Below, in pieces: positions 8,785 to 19,385 of a stretch of DNA of 32,263 nt. This DNA is from Photorhabdus sp. CRCIA-P01 (lineage in GTDB: Bacteria > Pseudomonadota > Gammaproteobacteria > Enterobacterales > Enterobacteriaceae): NCBI RefSeq assembly GCF_003545805.1, contig NZ_NMQR01000040.1, positions 1-32,263 of the forward strand. The letters are read 5' to 3'. A program made the position numbers and the translations under genes. The stretch's first letter is position 1. Every line of letters begins with the position of its first letter. The notes under the pieces were generated by a model that was not told the origin of the DNA, ran no database searches, and saw only the letters and a list, made by a program, of their open reading frames with translations.

Positions 8785-11700
8785 TTATGTGGGTTTATTC
8801 AGCTCCTGCAGTATCTTACCTGCCCGTTCCTTCCCGCCATCTTTCGCCCGATAGTGGAAGGTCAGGATGATATCGTTCAGTGATGTCAGCATCCGTTGTT
8901 GTAGCTCGCCTTTCGGGTTAGGAATGGTTAAGCACCATGTGCCCACCACGCCATTGCTCTCAAAGGGCCGGTACTTATCATCATTGAAATTGAGTACCAC
9001 ACCGTTATCTTCTAAGCCGCCGGAGAGCGCGATAGCCTGCTGCAGACGGTTGCTGGTGAGGATTTTTTTCGCTAGCGCTTTTCCGTCCTGCATCTGCTGA
9101 TGAGTGACCGCCGGATCAATGGCGAAAAAGTTATCCTGTTGTGTCAGGATGGCGCAAACCTCTTCATGGGGACCGACCAGGCAAGGCAGGGTGACGGAAA
9201 CCGCAAGCACCTGGCGCTGGTAGTGGCCGGGATAACGTTGTGCCAGCAGATCTTCCGTCACCGGAATGGTGATAGTCAGATCGGTTTTGCTGCTCTCGAC
9301 TTTCAGGCCGGGATTGCCTGCTGCCTGCTGTACGGCTTTTTTCCACTGTTCTTCTACCGCTTTTTCCCGCTCTGCTCGCGAAGCCGCTGCTTTCTGGCTG
9401 GCATCGGTGGTGGCTCTCGCCGCTCTATCTCCGGCCTCTTTAATCGGGCCGGCGTTCTGCTGCAGCCAGACCGATTTCAGCGACACGGTGTGGCGAATTT
9501 CCAGCATCTGCTGTGTCTGACTCAGATAAGCTTTATCCATTTGTAACAGACCCAGCCGCAGATGTTCGCCGGACAACAGCCCGCGCTGCGCGTCGTTCCA
9601 GCCGCTGTTTTTAAAGAACTGCGAGCCGTCATCACTGTAATTGCCCACTTCGTATTGCCAGGCGGTTAGTGTCTGCTGACAAAGTCCGGCGGCGACGTCA
9701 TACACCTGGTAATAGAGCGAAGAGAGTTGCCCCACCAGCCACTGGTAGAGCAGTTCGTTGGTAAAGCGGGTTGAGATAAAGGCCAGCTGCTGTTCAAACT
9801 GACCGATCTGCGCCTGCGACTGGGCCAGCTGGCGTTCCAGGTTCTCCTGTTGCCGGGTATCCACTTCAAGTTGCACGTTTAGCTGCTGCAGTGAGGCTTC
9901 GGTGTCAGCGCGCTGCTGCTTCCACTCGTCTCGCCGGTGACGATACATCTCCCGCGTCTCGATCTGCAGTGCATCGCCGTCTTTCGAGCTGGCCGCTGCC
10001 ACTAACCCTTCGCCAATCGCCTGCGGAATCGCTCCCCAGTGCATGCCGCCATCGGCAAGACCGAAGACATTGGGTGCCAGATCCAGTGCGGCACCCGTTG
10101 CCCGCATCTCCGCGCTGCTGATGCCGAGGATTGAGGCTTCGCTGCGCAGTGACAGCGCCTGGCTTTCCTGATCGGAGATATCTTTTTCGATATAGCTGTC
10201 CAGCTCTCTCAGTTTCTGCTGCGCGGCATCGCGGGCGATAATCATACTTTGACGCGCCTGTTGATTCATTTGCAACGCCAGTTGCTGCTGACCAATGACA
10301 AAATTGCTCATCTCTTTTTGCTGGTTAATTAGCAGGCTCTGGTACTGCTGATCTTTCTGTGCACTGAGGTGCGACAGTAAGCTGGCACCAAACTGGATCA
10401 GCGTGTCTGCCGCCGCGTTTGCTCGCGCATACAGCGTGCTGTAGCGGAACACTGGCAGCGGCAGATTTTGCGGGGTATACATCGGCCGGGAGCCGGCAGT
10501 ACCGCCCTGCGCACGTGCCGCCAGCAGTTGAGCAGGATCCAGTGGCGGATCGTACAGCGGCAGCGACATCGGGCTACCGTCCAGCGTCAGCCCGTTACGC
10601 AGATTGAACAACCGCTGCTGTAGTTTATCCACCAGATGCTGGTAAACATGGCTGCGGGGTAACGCAAACAGCGCGTCAGGGGTGCCCGACGAGGTCAGGG
10701 AATGGATGGCTGTTTCTACCGTCAGCGGCTTCCAAGCCGGTATCCGGCTGGGTTGTTCTCCGGCACCTAACAGGTGGGCGACCTTAAGATAGCTCTGGTA
10801 CGCCTTATTGAAACCGTCACGGCTTTGACGGCGGTAATCACTGTCACCGCTATCCAGCAGGTTTTTCACATAGGCGAAGAAGGTCGCCCGCCGGTAAAAC
10901 TCCGGCCGGACGCTGGCGATAATATCCGGATCGACCGGGCCGGTTGCCTGGTCGAGCGAAACATAGCTGTAAGAGGTGGTTAACAGCCGGCACTGCCAGA
11001 CGGAAGAGAGGCTCTGTTCTTTATCGGTAAATACCGGGTGGAACAGATGATGCAACCACTCCTGTGCTTCTTCATAACGTCCGTCCTGGTTAAGTTTACA
11101 GGCGATTAATGCCGGGGCATGGTAGAACAGCTCCCAAAAGTAGAGCTGGTGAGCAATGTCCTGCTCCAGCGGCTGCGGTGCTTCACCCTGTGCGATAGGG
11201 GGCAGGGGATGATCCTGCATCGCGGCACGTAACACTGCCAGTGGGTTATAACGCGCGGTGCGCACCAGCGCCTGACCAAACTGAGTGTTTAAGCGGACAT
11301 AACGTGTTGCGCCAGGGGCTGGTTCAGCTCGCTGATTCGCCAGAACGGGGGGAACATTTTCCGGTCTGGGGAGATCGAATCCCTCTCTGCCACTGCGCTG
11401 GAATTGCAGATCGGTAAAGGGCAGTCTGCCGCTGTCATAAGCGGACAACGGCGGTGCGTAATAACTCTGATTATTGAGCGCAGCCTTTTTCGGCGTCGAT
11501 TTTAATTGATCGTTATTGATGGCAACGGTGAGCGTGGGGATCAGTGACCCCTCTTTGTCAACGTTTACCGGTATCAGTAACTCACCGCTAATATTGCTGT
11601 GCGGGTTGATCACGGTTTGCGCGTAGACCGTCGATTTGCCGGAGATATACAGGCCATAATCCTGCTCGCTTATTGTGGTCTCCGGGGTGGCTTTTGTCTG

Positions 11701-14700
11701 TTCAGCCTGCTCTTTGCTCAGTAAAGGTAAGTTGGTGGATAATTCACTTTTCTTGTCGACGGAAACGCTGGACGGCAAAGTAAAGCGTAATCGCGGCCCG
11801 GGAGTGGCGTTATTTACCGCTTCATCAAGCTGATGCTGAAGGGTTTCGATATTCATGGTGAAGGCAATACGGTAGTCGAAACTGCTACCCACTGTTAGCG
11901 GCGTACCTGCCGGGATCTCCGTGCCATCTTTTTTAACCGCCACGATGCTCACCGAACATCGCGGATAGAGGTGCCTCATGGTGAGCGCATTCGCCTTCAC
12001 TTCAGAGCCAGCCGCGGGTTTGACGGAAAAGACCGCTTGTCCGGGGTCATTTTCGTCCTTATGGGGAATCGCCACCAGCGTTACGTCCAGCTGATAGCGC
12101 TCTCCCTGTTTCAGCTTGATCTGCTGAGCGATTTTTAATCCGGTCTCTTTTATCTCCGTCGCTTTTAAACTTGCCGGTGCATCGGTGGTGGACCCCTGCG
12201 GTAATAGCCGCACGCCCTGGATGGCGCCGTTTTGCCAGGAAAGTTTTGCCGGTAGTGCAAGCGATATCTCGCTGACGGTGGTCTCTTTTAGCGCTTCAAT
12301 CAGCAGCGTCAGCTGAACGTTGTCGCCAAGGTAGCCGCTGATCTCTTTTTTTACCTTAGGATCATCCACCACCTGTTGCTGACTACTGCTGGCACTGATC
12401 GCCAAGGTGTTTTGGCTGTCTTTCGCGTCCGGAAGCATCGGCTCACTGCGTTTGCGCCAGACATCCGTTGTCGCCGGACCATACTGCACTTCTGCCTGCA
12501 GGGAGTCAGTAAACTGACTCTCTGTTGCTAACGCCAGCGGTAGCGGCAGTAGCACAGGCTGGGTAAGCCTGACGTTATCAAGCAGTTTTAGTAAATCTGT
12601 TTTTGCCGGTTTGTTTGTTTCCAGAAACGCCCTGACCAGTTTTATGCCGTCCAGCCAGCCAGGTTCATCCTGTCTGGTTTTTTCTAACGCCGTTAACAGA
12701 GTGGTAGCGTTGGCGGCAATGTTAATCCCTGCCGGCAGCTTTAGCGATGCGCTCAGCGGTGTCTGCGAGGAGGGGGGGGCTATCTGCAATACGGTCAACA
12801 CCACTTTTGAACGAAGCTGGGATGAGGTAATCGCGCGCAGTGCGGAGCTGCGGTTAAGCACGCTGGTATCGCCGCCAAAGTACCAGTCCCACTCAATGGC
12901 CGGTGAATGCGCGTGTTCAATCAGCGGCTGCTCCAGCATCACCCGACGGGCAGAGTAGTTATCTGCTATGGTCAGGGTCGCCAGTGGCAGAATGTTACCG
13001 ATAGCGTTGAGCACCCGCACCGGTAATGTCAGGCTCACCGTCCGCTGGCCCCGTGGCAGGGTGAGCGTCAGGGTGCCGTTGTCTTTTATCTGTGCGCCAG
13101 CCGGTACGGCCATGCCTGGTGCCCACTGATAAGCGGCATTGAGCGCGACCTCAATATTGACCGGCTGGTCGGTCTTCGACCCCAGTTTGATGTCTGCCTG
13201 AAGGGTGACCGTATCGCCTACGGCAGCATGTCCGGGCGTACAGCGGGAAACGATCGCCGCATCTGACAGGGTTGGAATTTCACAGGGGATAAGGCCGTAC
13301 AGCGACGTGTCATTTTTTAAACCATCCAGCTGGAAGCGCAGTCCGTAATCCGCCACGTCGGCCATCGCGTTGGCGGTCCAGGGCAGAGCGAAAAAGAGAT
13401 GACTATAGCTGTCCAGCCAGCTTTTGAGCTCATTGTCATTTACCAGTGCCAGCTTATTGCTTTGCGGCGATGAGGCAATGTGTTTATTGCTCAGCGGGAT
13501 CTCTTCTGCCTGATGGCTGGACTGATTCAGTGCGATAATATGGCCGCCCGCGGTTGACGACAGATTTAGCATGGTTTGCACGCTGATACTGAATGTCTTC
13601 GACTTAGCGGTATCGATAGCGCTGGTGGCAACCTTCAGCAGCAGATAGTGACAGCCCGGTGACTGTAAACGATAGCTGCGGTTTAACTGATAAGGCTGTT
13701 TGCTGGTCAGGAAGGTCGGGGTGATCCATCCCCAGTCGGCGCTGGTGAACAGCGTGGTGCGGGACAAATCCTGCAGATCCTCATCCAGCTCTTGCTGGCT
13801 GATAATACGCAGCCCGGCGTTCTGTAGCGTGGTTAACTTGTTCTCTTCCTGTGTTTTGTGCACCAGATAAAATTTAAAGGCGACCGGGGAAAACACCGGC
13901 CGTGTCTGGATTGCGGTCTGGCAGGTGTGGCTGAATTGCTGCGCTGCGTCGGTAACCGGAATGGCGGTAAACAGATAAACGGGTTCCGTCGCGACAATTT
14001 TTTTCGGTGTCTCCAGCTGAACCAGCGCGCCCTGTTGGGATATCTGTGCGGCAGCGACGCCCTCCGGCAGCGTTGTTCTTTCTGACAATGCCTTACTGAT
14101 GGATTTATTATCCACTTTCGTCACCAGCCACACGGCAGATGATTTTTTTACCTGATCTATCGGTATATCGTAGTTCCACTGCGAAAGCCCTTCGCCGTTC
14201 TGACCCTTAACGAGGGTCACCGGCATCCAGGCATCCTGTTGCTGCAGCGGAGCAGGCTTGATGTTGGCAATGTTTTTGTCATCAATGATCAGCGCACTAT
14301 AGACACCGGCAATAGTGGTGGTTGTCTGATGTATCTCTGCGTCGATCCGGCCGTGAATGATCTGCCCCTGGGTATTGAGCGGGTCAGATGGCGCAATATC
14401 GTTAATAGTCAGATACTGTGTTCCCTGCTGATTTTCCCTGATTTCTGCCGCCAGCTCGGTCAGCGGCTTGTGCAATACGGTCAGCTGACCGCTCTCAATC
14501 CAGGCGTTATCCGCCGGCAGCGTACTGACGATATCGCTGGCTGATTTTGCCACCATCACTACCCCGTGCCGCGTTTCTCCGCTATCGAGGTAAGGGTCAG
14601 GATAGAGGGTAAAGAGCGACAAGGTGCTCTGCGGTGATGTCAGCACCTGACGAACCGTTCTCCCCTTCACGGACAAGAAATGCACCAGTTTGGCATCTGA

Positions 14701-17700
14701 CGGCAAGTGCTGCCACTGCTCCGTGGTTAACGTCAGCACCGAGTCTGTCCGGTAGCCACCACGTCCGGCCTGGCTGACGTCTTTATCGGAGACCTTCAGC
14801 TCTAACGCCAGCTGCGTGCCAAAGATTCGCTCGCTGCGGCTTTCCAGCCGACGCTGGTTAAACAGCCAGTTTTCCGGGATGCAGGGCGTTAACACCCGGG
14901 TGTGATAGAGGCCTCGTTGTTCCAGCTTAGACGGTGTATACGCCGGCGTATTGAGGTAGGCGTTATTCACTATCTCGGTCATGGTGGTCAGCAGCTTGCT
15001 GCTTTTATTATCTCTGATGTCTTTGACGGCATTGATATCCATGCCCTCATACTTTGCTTGCGCGCTCAGCTTTTCCCAGCGAGGCATCGGCAGCAGTTCC
15101 GTCAGATCCTCATCAAACAGCCAGACTTTACTGTTGGCGTTAGTCTGTTCAGGATCGGAGTAGGTGCTGTGTAGTGCCACCACCAGCAGATCGCTGTCTA
15201 CTGTCTGATTGGTAAAGGCCAGTGAGGGATCTTCTTTGCTCACCTGTTTAATGGATTTCAGATTCGTTTCTGCGATCTCACGGGGGAGGACAAACGCGGT
15301 CAGATGGGGCAGCGGGTCGATATACGATGTGTTTGCTAGCGTCTGTCTAGCGACAGGCTGCCCCTTATAGAGTTCAATCGGCGTACTCCAGTCACCGTTA
15401 ATGCGCTGATAAACCAGCGAGATGACATGCTGATACATTTTTTCCGCGACGGTGGACTTCTTGTCCGCTGACGGTGTGCTTTGCGTCAGGGTTCGCGTTT
15501 CCACCCAGAGAAAACTCACTCTGCCGGCAAATATCAGCAGCCGGGCCTGCAGCGGCATCCAGCTGCGATCCTTCATGGTGTTGCGGTAGTTATTCCACTC
15601 CGCCCCTGGCGGGGCCTGGGTCAGCACGTTTTGCGTGGTGGGCAGGGTAATCTTCTGCCAGCTACTCCACAGCCGCAGGCCGGAGTCATCTTTCCCCCAG
15701 CGACGATAGTAGTAGCTAAACGGCGCATGCGGGCTACGACCCAGGAAGTAAATAGTACTCTGCGTACTGCTCATGCCATCCTGATAAGCGCCGATGGTGG
15801 AGAGATTCACCACCTGCTCAAACTGCGTTAGGTAGGCAGATAACGCGTCATTAATACTGTCACGGTCAAGGCGTGCCTGCGACAGACGGTTTTCAAGCTC
15901 GCGGAATGGCGGGGTTTTTTTCTGCCGGGAAAGGGGATTGATATATTGATCGGGATGCCAGCGTAGCTGCTGGTTGGCGGCCCAGATGGCGTAGTAGCGA
16001 TCGTTATCGTGCCAGTTTTTCAGCTCACCTTTGGTCATATACCATTGCGGATCGCGGCCATCGGCGATGCTCTGCAGGTAAGCCTGCACGCTGGCCGTTG
16101 CCTCGGCAATCCGCGTGGTGGGTACTTTAGCGGTGATTTCCGGGTCAATCAGCAACCTGTCCGCCACGTCAGCCGTGGTGGGTTCATGCTCCTGCCAGGA
16201 GTTTTCCTGGTGTTTATCTTCATCGGCAATGGTCAGACGACGACACTGTGATTTATAGGCTGTCAGCAGTGCACGATTGCGTTTTTCGCCCAGCCGGGCG
16301 ACCAGCGCGCTGCTGTCCGACTCCGCTTTGTTGCCACCGCGTAAGCTAAAGGCGAAGTACTCATTCCAGTTCTGCCGATCGAGATGATTTTGTGAGATAA
16401 ACCAGAGCAGATCGCTCACGCCCCAGCCACTGGCACGGGCAAACGCCGCCATGCGCTGTAGCCGATGGTGGGCGGCAAGGGTGTAGTGCTCACCGAGGAT
16501 GGCACTGACGGTGTTGATATCGGTTTCCTCACCCTTCGCCAGCCGCGCCTGCCAGTCCCTTGCCGCTGACAGCAGCACCGGTCTTAAACGCTCGTCGCCT
16601 GTTGCCAGGTCGATAAAATCATGTAACAACAGCAGCTGTTGCCATAAAGGCAGCGTGGTATCGATCGATAGCTTCCCGTTACGCCACGGCGTTAGCGCCA
16701 CTTCATCAAGATGGGCGTTGCTCAGCACGCTGGCGGCCAGCAACAGCGGTTTGAGATTGGCTGTGCTGTCGTTGACCAGTGGATCGAGTAACGTGGCATA
16801 GTTAAACAGCAGCGACCAGGCAACGCCGGGTTCCAGATGAAATTGCTGACTCATCAGGGTGACCAGCGGAGCAAGCGGCTGGCCGGCGCTGGCTTTTTGC
16901 TGTTCACTGGTGGCTTTTTTCAGATCGCTAATCGCCTCGCCCGGTTTTTTATTCAGGCCTGAAGCCTGCCAGAGCCCGATAAAGGCATCCTGAAAGGTTT
17001 TGGTTTTTTCCGGGTTACCCTGCAAGGGGGCGATAAAGGCACTGAGGTCGCGCGTGTGCTGCCGGCCCCAGCGTACTGCTTCATCAAGGGTGATCAGCAG
17101 GTCAATACTGTCACGTTTATCCGCGGTGGGTGTAATCACCGGCTGCGCCAGTAGCGCCAGGCTTTCCTTATACACCGGCTGGCAGATCTGTTCGATCATC
17201 AGTAACAGGGTGTCTGCGCTGACAGCGAAGGCTTTTGCCAGCAGCAGAGGACGGTAAAGCGCGGTTATCCCTTCCAGACTACGGGTGACGGTATAGTCTG
17301 CCTGATCCTTATAGGTGGCGATCAACATGTTGAGCGTATCAACCGTGGTGTTGAATGCGGTCGCCAGCAGGGTGAAGTCTGCTGCTGAAAATTTATCCGC
17401 TCCGGCTAACGGCAAGGTGGGCAGTTTCTCACTCCCTGCCAGCGGAGTATTGCCGGCAGTCAGCAGGCGATCGAGCAGAGACGTTTTTCCTGCGGTAGCC
17501 GCATAAGGCATCGGGCCGAACAGCGCTGCCACCTGTTCGGCATCCAGTTTATGGGCCTGATGATAACGCTGATACACACCCAGCGCGCGCAGTGTGCCGG
17601 CAGTGATATCCGGGGCGTTTTTCTCCGCCCCGATGGCGTTTTGCAGCAGGCTGTCGAGCTGACCGTAAGGAAGCCCGCTGACCTGTTGCAGACGAATGAG

Positions 17701-19317
17701 TTTTTGCAGCCGATCGAGCTGGAAAGGGGTGGTGCTGAGTTCCTCTTCCTGGATGTTGCCGGGTTGCCGGCCGGCTAACCAGGCACCGGTTCCCCACAGG
17801 AAGCGGGCACCATAAATTCCGCCATTGATCGGCAGGTGCTCCTTGTCCCAGCTGATCCAGGGTGATAAGACGGGGGCAGATTCCCCGCTGGCAAAGGCAT
17901 CCTGCAGCTGTTGCCGGTTAATCCCGGCGGCCTGGCACAGCATATCGACCGGTATTGCCATATTTGCGGCGGTGACACTGCCGATTTCTGCACCCAGCAC
18001 GCTGGTCAGCTGCTTCTGCTCAGCGTCAAAGGCGTCCAGAGCGGCCCGGCGTGAGGTGACGTTTCTTCCCACCAAAATACCCACCAGAAGATGACGCGGC
18101 TCCAGCGCTTTTCCCTCTGACTTCGCCTGCACCGTTAACTGCGCGGTGGCGCGGTATATCTGATTATCGTTTGCGTGGCCGTCAATGGTGGCTTTTTGCA
18201 GGCTACAGCTATCGGGGCTGCCGCGGTGTGTGGCGAAGGCCAGCTTCAGTTTGATGCTTTGTAGCGGCGTGCTGGTGGTATAGCACTGGATAGTTTCCGG
18301 AGGAGTCACCTGAAGATCGGTAATGTTGCGCCCAGGCCAGAGTTGTGCCAGCGTTAGCAAATGCTCATCTGCCGGTTGCCCTTGCTGATCAATCAGTAAG
18401 AACAGTTGCGGGTACTCCTGCGCGCCTGCATTGTTATTCAGTGGACGGGTAAGCTGCTCCTGTAAACCAGCGCTGAGCTTGCTCCACGCCAGCGCCGCAG
18501 CGGACTTATCGTCGTACTGGCGGTAATGCTTTGTCAGCGTACTCCATGCATCGCCCCGGGTCAGCGATGCTTCATCCAGCACCAGATCGATGCGTGTATC
18601 AGCGACGTCAAATGGCAGACTGAGCGGCCAGGGGCAGAATGCCAGCCAGCGATCAATATCCGGCTGTCTGGTTAATGTTTTCAGGGCATTTTGTAAGATC
18701 TCAGCGGCAAGTTCACTGGTCGGTAACGCACGTTTAAACGTATCGTCGCTAAGCAATAGCGTGCTGAGATCGGGTCGCCTGGCAAGTAACGTCTTCAATG
18801 CTGAATTATCCTGACGGCGCATGCGACAAAGCAGGGTCAGTAAATACATCAGATAGCTCACCGGTGAATCCAGCGACTGTAAACTGCCCGGAGGGGCAAA
18901 ACGGGTCTGATCGTCGAAAAACAGACGTTCATACAGGGGTTGCCGGTAGCGCGCCAGCTGTGCTTTTTGTTGCGCATCGGGTTTTTCTGCTAACGGTGCA
19001 TGCGCACCGGAGGCGGAGTAGAAAACCGGCGCATTGGATGTGGTGGTGTCTGACGAGAAAGGAACCGCGGGGGACAGACTCTGCGCTGCACCCTCACTGC
19101 TGCGCAGATGTTGATCGGCCAGCGTGACAAAATCTTTTGCCTGTTGATAGATGGCGATAGCATTACCGTTTAACAGCGGATCGTATTGCTGATAGAAGCG
19201 CGTGGCTTCAAGGCTGAGAATGTCGTAAATACTGCTGAATCCTAAGCTGATCAATACTTTTCTGGTATCACCATCAAATGGAAAACGGGCGAAATCTTTG
19301 GTGATCGCTGACATCAT
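8785..19317 (-). CDS. tcdA: TcA-type Tc toxin subunit, unusually long (3510 residues)
   Basis: TcA forms the pentameric bell-shaped pore that binds host receptors and injects the TcB-TcC cargo. ATGATG at 19317 follows GAGG with 6 nt spacing. N-terminal VRP1-like region: LISLGFSSIYDI, FAPPGSLQSLDSPVSYLMYLLTLLCRMR (residues about 10-330 in parts). Neuraminidase-like domain from about residue 1070: VQAYLQSI, RYYAIWAANQQLRWHPDQYI, FLWVETRT. Residues about 2020-2620 hold beta-sandwich-like modules not usual in TcA. The conserved C-terminal part resumes near 2670 (RYVRLNTQFG, LYFWELFYHAPALIACKLNQ, EEAQEWLHHLFHP). The translocation channel has coiled-coil-like sequence at about 2980-3065, the tip-like LAPNVFGLADGGMHWGAI at about 3070-3100 and a second helix ending in LLYQWLVGQLSSLYYQVYD. 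The TcB-binding end is NFNDDKYRPFESNGVVGTW and LNDIILTFHYRAKDG. Usual TcA length is about 2400-2500. No frameshift is seen. Confidence 0.95.
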   Translation of the reverse strand: MMSAITKDFARFPFDGDTRKVLISLGFSSIYDILSLEATRFYQQYDPLLNGNAIAIYQQAKDFVTLADQHLRSSEGAAQSLSPAVPFSSDTTTSNAPVFYSASGAHAPLAEKPDAQQKAQLARYRQPLYERLFFDDQTRFAPPGSLQSLDSPVSYLMYLLTLLCRMRRQDNSALKTLLARRPDLSTLLLSDDTFKRALPTSELAAEILQNALKTLTRQPDIDRWLAFCPWPLSLPFDVADTRIDLVLDEASLTRGDAWSTLTKHYRQYDDKSAAALAWSKLSAGLQEQLTRPLNNNAGAQEYPQLFLLIDQQGQPADEHLLTLAQLWPGRNITDLQVTPPETIQCYTTSTPLQSIKLKLAFATHRGSPDSCSLQKATIDGHANDNQIYRATAQLTVQAKSEGKALEPRHLLVGILVGRNVTSRRAALDAFDAEQKQLTSVLGAEIGSVTAANMAIPVDMLCQAAGINRQQLQDAFASGESAPVLSPWISWDKEHLPINGGIYGARFLWGTGAWLAGRQPGNIQEEELSTTPFQLDRLQKLIRLQQVSGLPYGQLDSLLQNAIGAEKNAPDITAGTLRALGVYQRYHQAHKLDAEQVAALFGPMPYAATAGKTSLLDRLLTAGNTPLAGSEKLPTLPLAGADKFSAADFTLLATAFNTTVDTLNMLIATYKDQADYTVTRSLEGITALYRPLLLAKAFAVSADTLLLMIEQICQPVYKESLALLAQPVITPTADKRDSIDLLITLDEAVRWGRQHTRDLSAFIAPLQGNPEKTKTFQDAFIGLWQASGLNKKPGEAISDLKKATSEQQKASAGQPLAPLVTLMSQQFHLEPGVAWSLLFNYATLLDPLVNDSTANLKPLLLAASVLSNAHLDEVALTPWRNGKLSIDTTLPLWQQLLLLHDFIDLATGDERLRPVLLSAARDWQARLAKGEETDINTVSAILGEHYTLAAHHRLQRMAAFARASGWGVSDLLWFISQNHLDRQNWNEYFAFSLRGGNKAESDSSALVARLGEKRNRALLTAYKSQCRRLTIADEDKHQENSWQEHEPTTADVADRLLIDPEITAKVPTTRIAEATASVQAYLQSIADGRDPQWYMTKGELKNWHDNDRYYAIWAANQQLRWHPDQYINPLSRQKKTPPFRELENRLSQARLDRDSINDALSAYLTQFEQVVNLSTIGAYQDGMSSTQSTIYFLGRSPHAPFSYYYRRWGKDDSGLRLWSSWQKITLPTTQNVLTQAPPGAEWNNYRNTMKDRSWMPLQARLLIFAGRVSFLWVETRTLTQSTPSADKKSTVAEKMYQHVISLVYQRINGDWSTPIELYKGQPVARQTLANTSYIDPLPHLTAFVLPREIAETNLKSIKQVSKEDPSLAFTNQTVDSDLLVVALHSTYSDPEQTNANSKVWLFDEDLTELLPMPRWEKLSAQAKYEGMDINAVKDIRDNKSSKLLTTMTEIVNNAYLNTPAYTPSKLEQRGLYHTRVLTPCIPENWLFNQRRLESRSERIFGTQLALELKVSDKDVSQAGRGGYRTDSVLTLTTEQWQHLPSDAKLVHFLSVKGRTVRQVLTSPQSTLSLFTLYPDPYLDSGETRHGVVMVAKSASDIVSTLPADNAWIESGQLTVLHKPLTELAAEIRENQQGTQYLTINDIAPSDPLNTQGQIIHGRIDAEIHQTTTTIAGVYSALIIDDKNIANIKPAPLQQQDAWMPVTLVKGQNGEGLSQWNYDIPIDQVKKSSAVWLVTKVDNKSISKALSERTTLPEGVAAAQISQQGALVQLETPKKIVATEPVYLFTAIPVTDAAQQFSHTCQTAIQTRPVFSPVAFKFYLVHKTQEENKLTTLQNAGLRIISQQELDEDLQDLSRTTLFTSADWGWITPTFLTSKQPYQLNRSYRLQSPGCHYLLLKVATSAIDTAKSKTFSISVQTMLNLSSTAGGHIIALNQSSHQAEEIPLSNKHIASSPQSNKLALVNDNELKSWLDSYSHLFFALPWTANAMADVADYGLRFQLDGLKNDTSLYGLIPCEIPTLSDAAIVSRCTPGHAAVGDTVTLQADIKLGSKTDQPVNIEVALNAAYQWAPGMAVPAGAQIKDNGTLTLTLPRGQRTVSLTLPVRVLNAIGNILPLATLTIADNYSARRVMLEQPLIEHAHSPAIEWDWYFGGDTSVLNRSSALRAITSSQLRSKVVLTVLQIAPPSSQTPLSASLKLPAGINIAANATTLLTALEKTRQDEPGWLDGIKLVRAFLETNKPAKTDLLKLLDNVRLTQPVLLPLPLALATESQFTDSLQAEVQYGPATTDVWRKRSEPMLPDAKDSQNTLAISASSSQQQVVDDPKVKKEISGYLGDNVQLTLLIEALKETTVSEISLALPAKLSWQNGAIQGVRLLPQGSTTDAPASLKATEIKETGLKIAQQIKLKQGERYQLDVTLVAIPHKDENDPGQAVFSVKPAAGSEVKANALTMRHLYPRCSVSIVAVKKDGTEIPAGTPLTVGSSFDYRIAFTMNIETLQHQLDEAVNNATPGPRLRFTLPSSVSVDKKSELSTNLPLLSKEQAEQTKATPETTISEQDYGLYISGKSTVYAQTVINPHSNISGELLIPVNVDKEGSLIPTLTVAINNDQLKSTPKKAALNNQSYYAPPLSAYDSGRLPFTDLQFQRSGREGFDLPRPENVPPVLANQRAEPAPGATRYVRLNTQFGQALVRTARYNPLAVLRAAMQDHPLPPIAQGEAPQPLEQDIAHQLYFWELFYHAPALIACKLNQDGRYEEAQEWLHHLFHPVFTDKEQSLSSVWQCRLLTTSYSYVSLDQATGPVDPDIIASVRPEFYRRATFFAYVKNLLDSGDSDYRRQSRDGFNKAYQSYLKVAHLLGAGEQPSRIPAWKPLTVETAIHSLTSSGTPDALFALPRSHVYQHLVDKLQQRLFNLRNGLTLDGSPMSLPLYDPPLDPAQLLAARAQGGTAGSRPMYTPQNLPLPVFRYSTLYARANAAADTLIQFGASLLSHLSAQKDQQYQSLLINQQKEMSNFVIGQQQLALQMNQQARQSMIIARDAAQQKLRELDSYIEKDISDQESQALSLRSEASILGISSAEMRATGAALDLAPNVFGLADGGMHWGAIPQAIGEGLVAAASSKDGDALQIETREMYRHRRDEWKQQRADTEASLQQLNVQLEVDTRQQENLERQLAQSQAQIGQFEQQLAFISTRFTNELLYQWLVGQLSSLYYQVYDVAAGLCQQTLTAWQYEVGNYSDDGSQFFKNSGWNDAQRGLLSGEHLRLGLLQMDKAYLSQTQQMLEIRHTVSLKSVWLQQNAGPIKEAGDRAARATTDASQKAAASRAEREKAVEEQWKKAVQQAAGNPGLKVESSKTDLTITIPVTEDLLAQRYPGHYQRQVLAVSVTLPCLVGPHEEVCAILTQQDNFFAIDPAVTHQQMQDGKALAKKILTSNRLQQAIALSGGLEDNGVVLNFNDDKYRPFESNGVVGTWCLTIPNPKGELQQRMLTSLNDIILTFHYRAKDGGKERAGKILQELNKPT
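11360..13255 (-). other. extra beta-sandwich-like module region inside TcA
   Basis: This segment, about residues 2020-2650, lies between the neuraminidase-like part and the conserved C-terminal translocation part. It shows recurring units that end in a strand pair of the form hydrophobic-LP-V-x-V, then TLTI and an N: VSLTLPVRVLNAIGNI with TLTIADN (about 12960-13040), and GELLIPVNVDKEGSLIP with LTVAINN (about 11505-11595). A weaker third copy, YQLDVTLVAIPHKDEN with AVFSVKPAAG, lies between them. The region is Ser/Thr-rich and has no catalytic motif I recognise; an Ig-like or adhesive role is inferred. Confidence 0.6.
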
Positions 19318-19345
19318 ATTTTGCCTCAGTGTTGTTCGGTGTGTT

Positions 19346-19376
19346 CCGGCTGGCAGCGACAGGTTGTGCCAGCCGG
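19346..19376. repeat. intergenic hairpin between the 1150-residue protein gene and tcA
   Basis: CCGGCTGGCA at 19346-19355 pairs perfectly with TGCCAGCCGG at 19367-19376 around an 11-nt loop. It fills most of the 68-bp gap before tcA and has no T-run in the reading direction. It is comparable in position and strength to the hairpin after tcA, so the two may bracket a differentially stabilised tcA message. Confidence 0.65.
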
Positions 19377-19385
19377 GCAGATACG

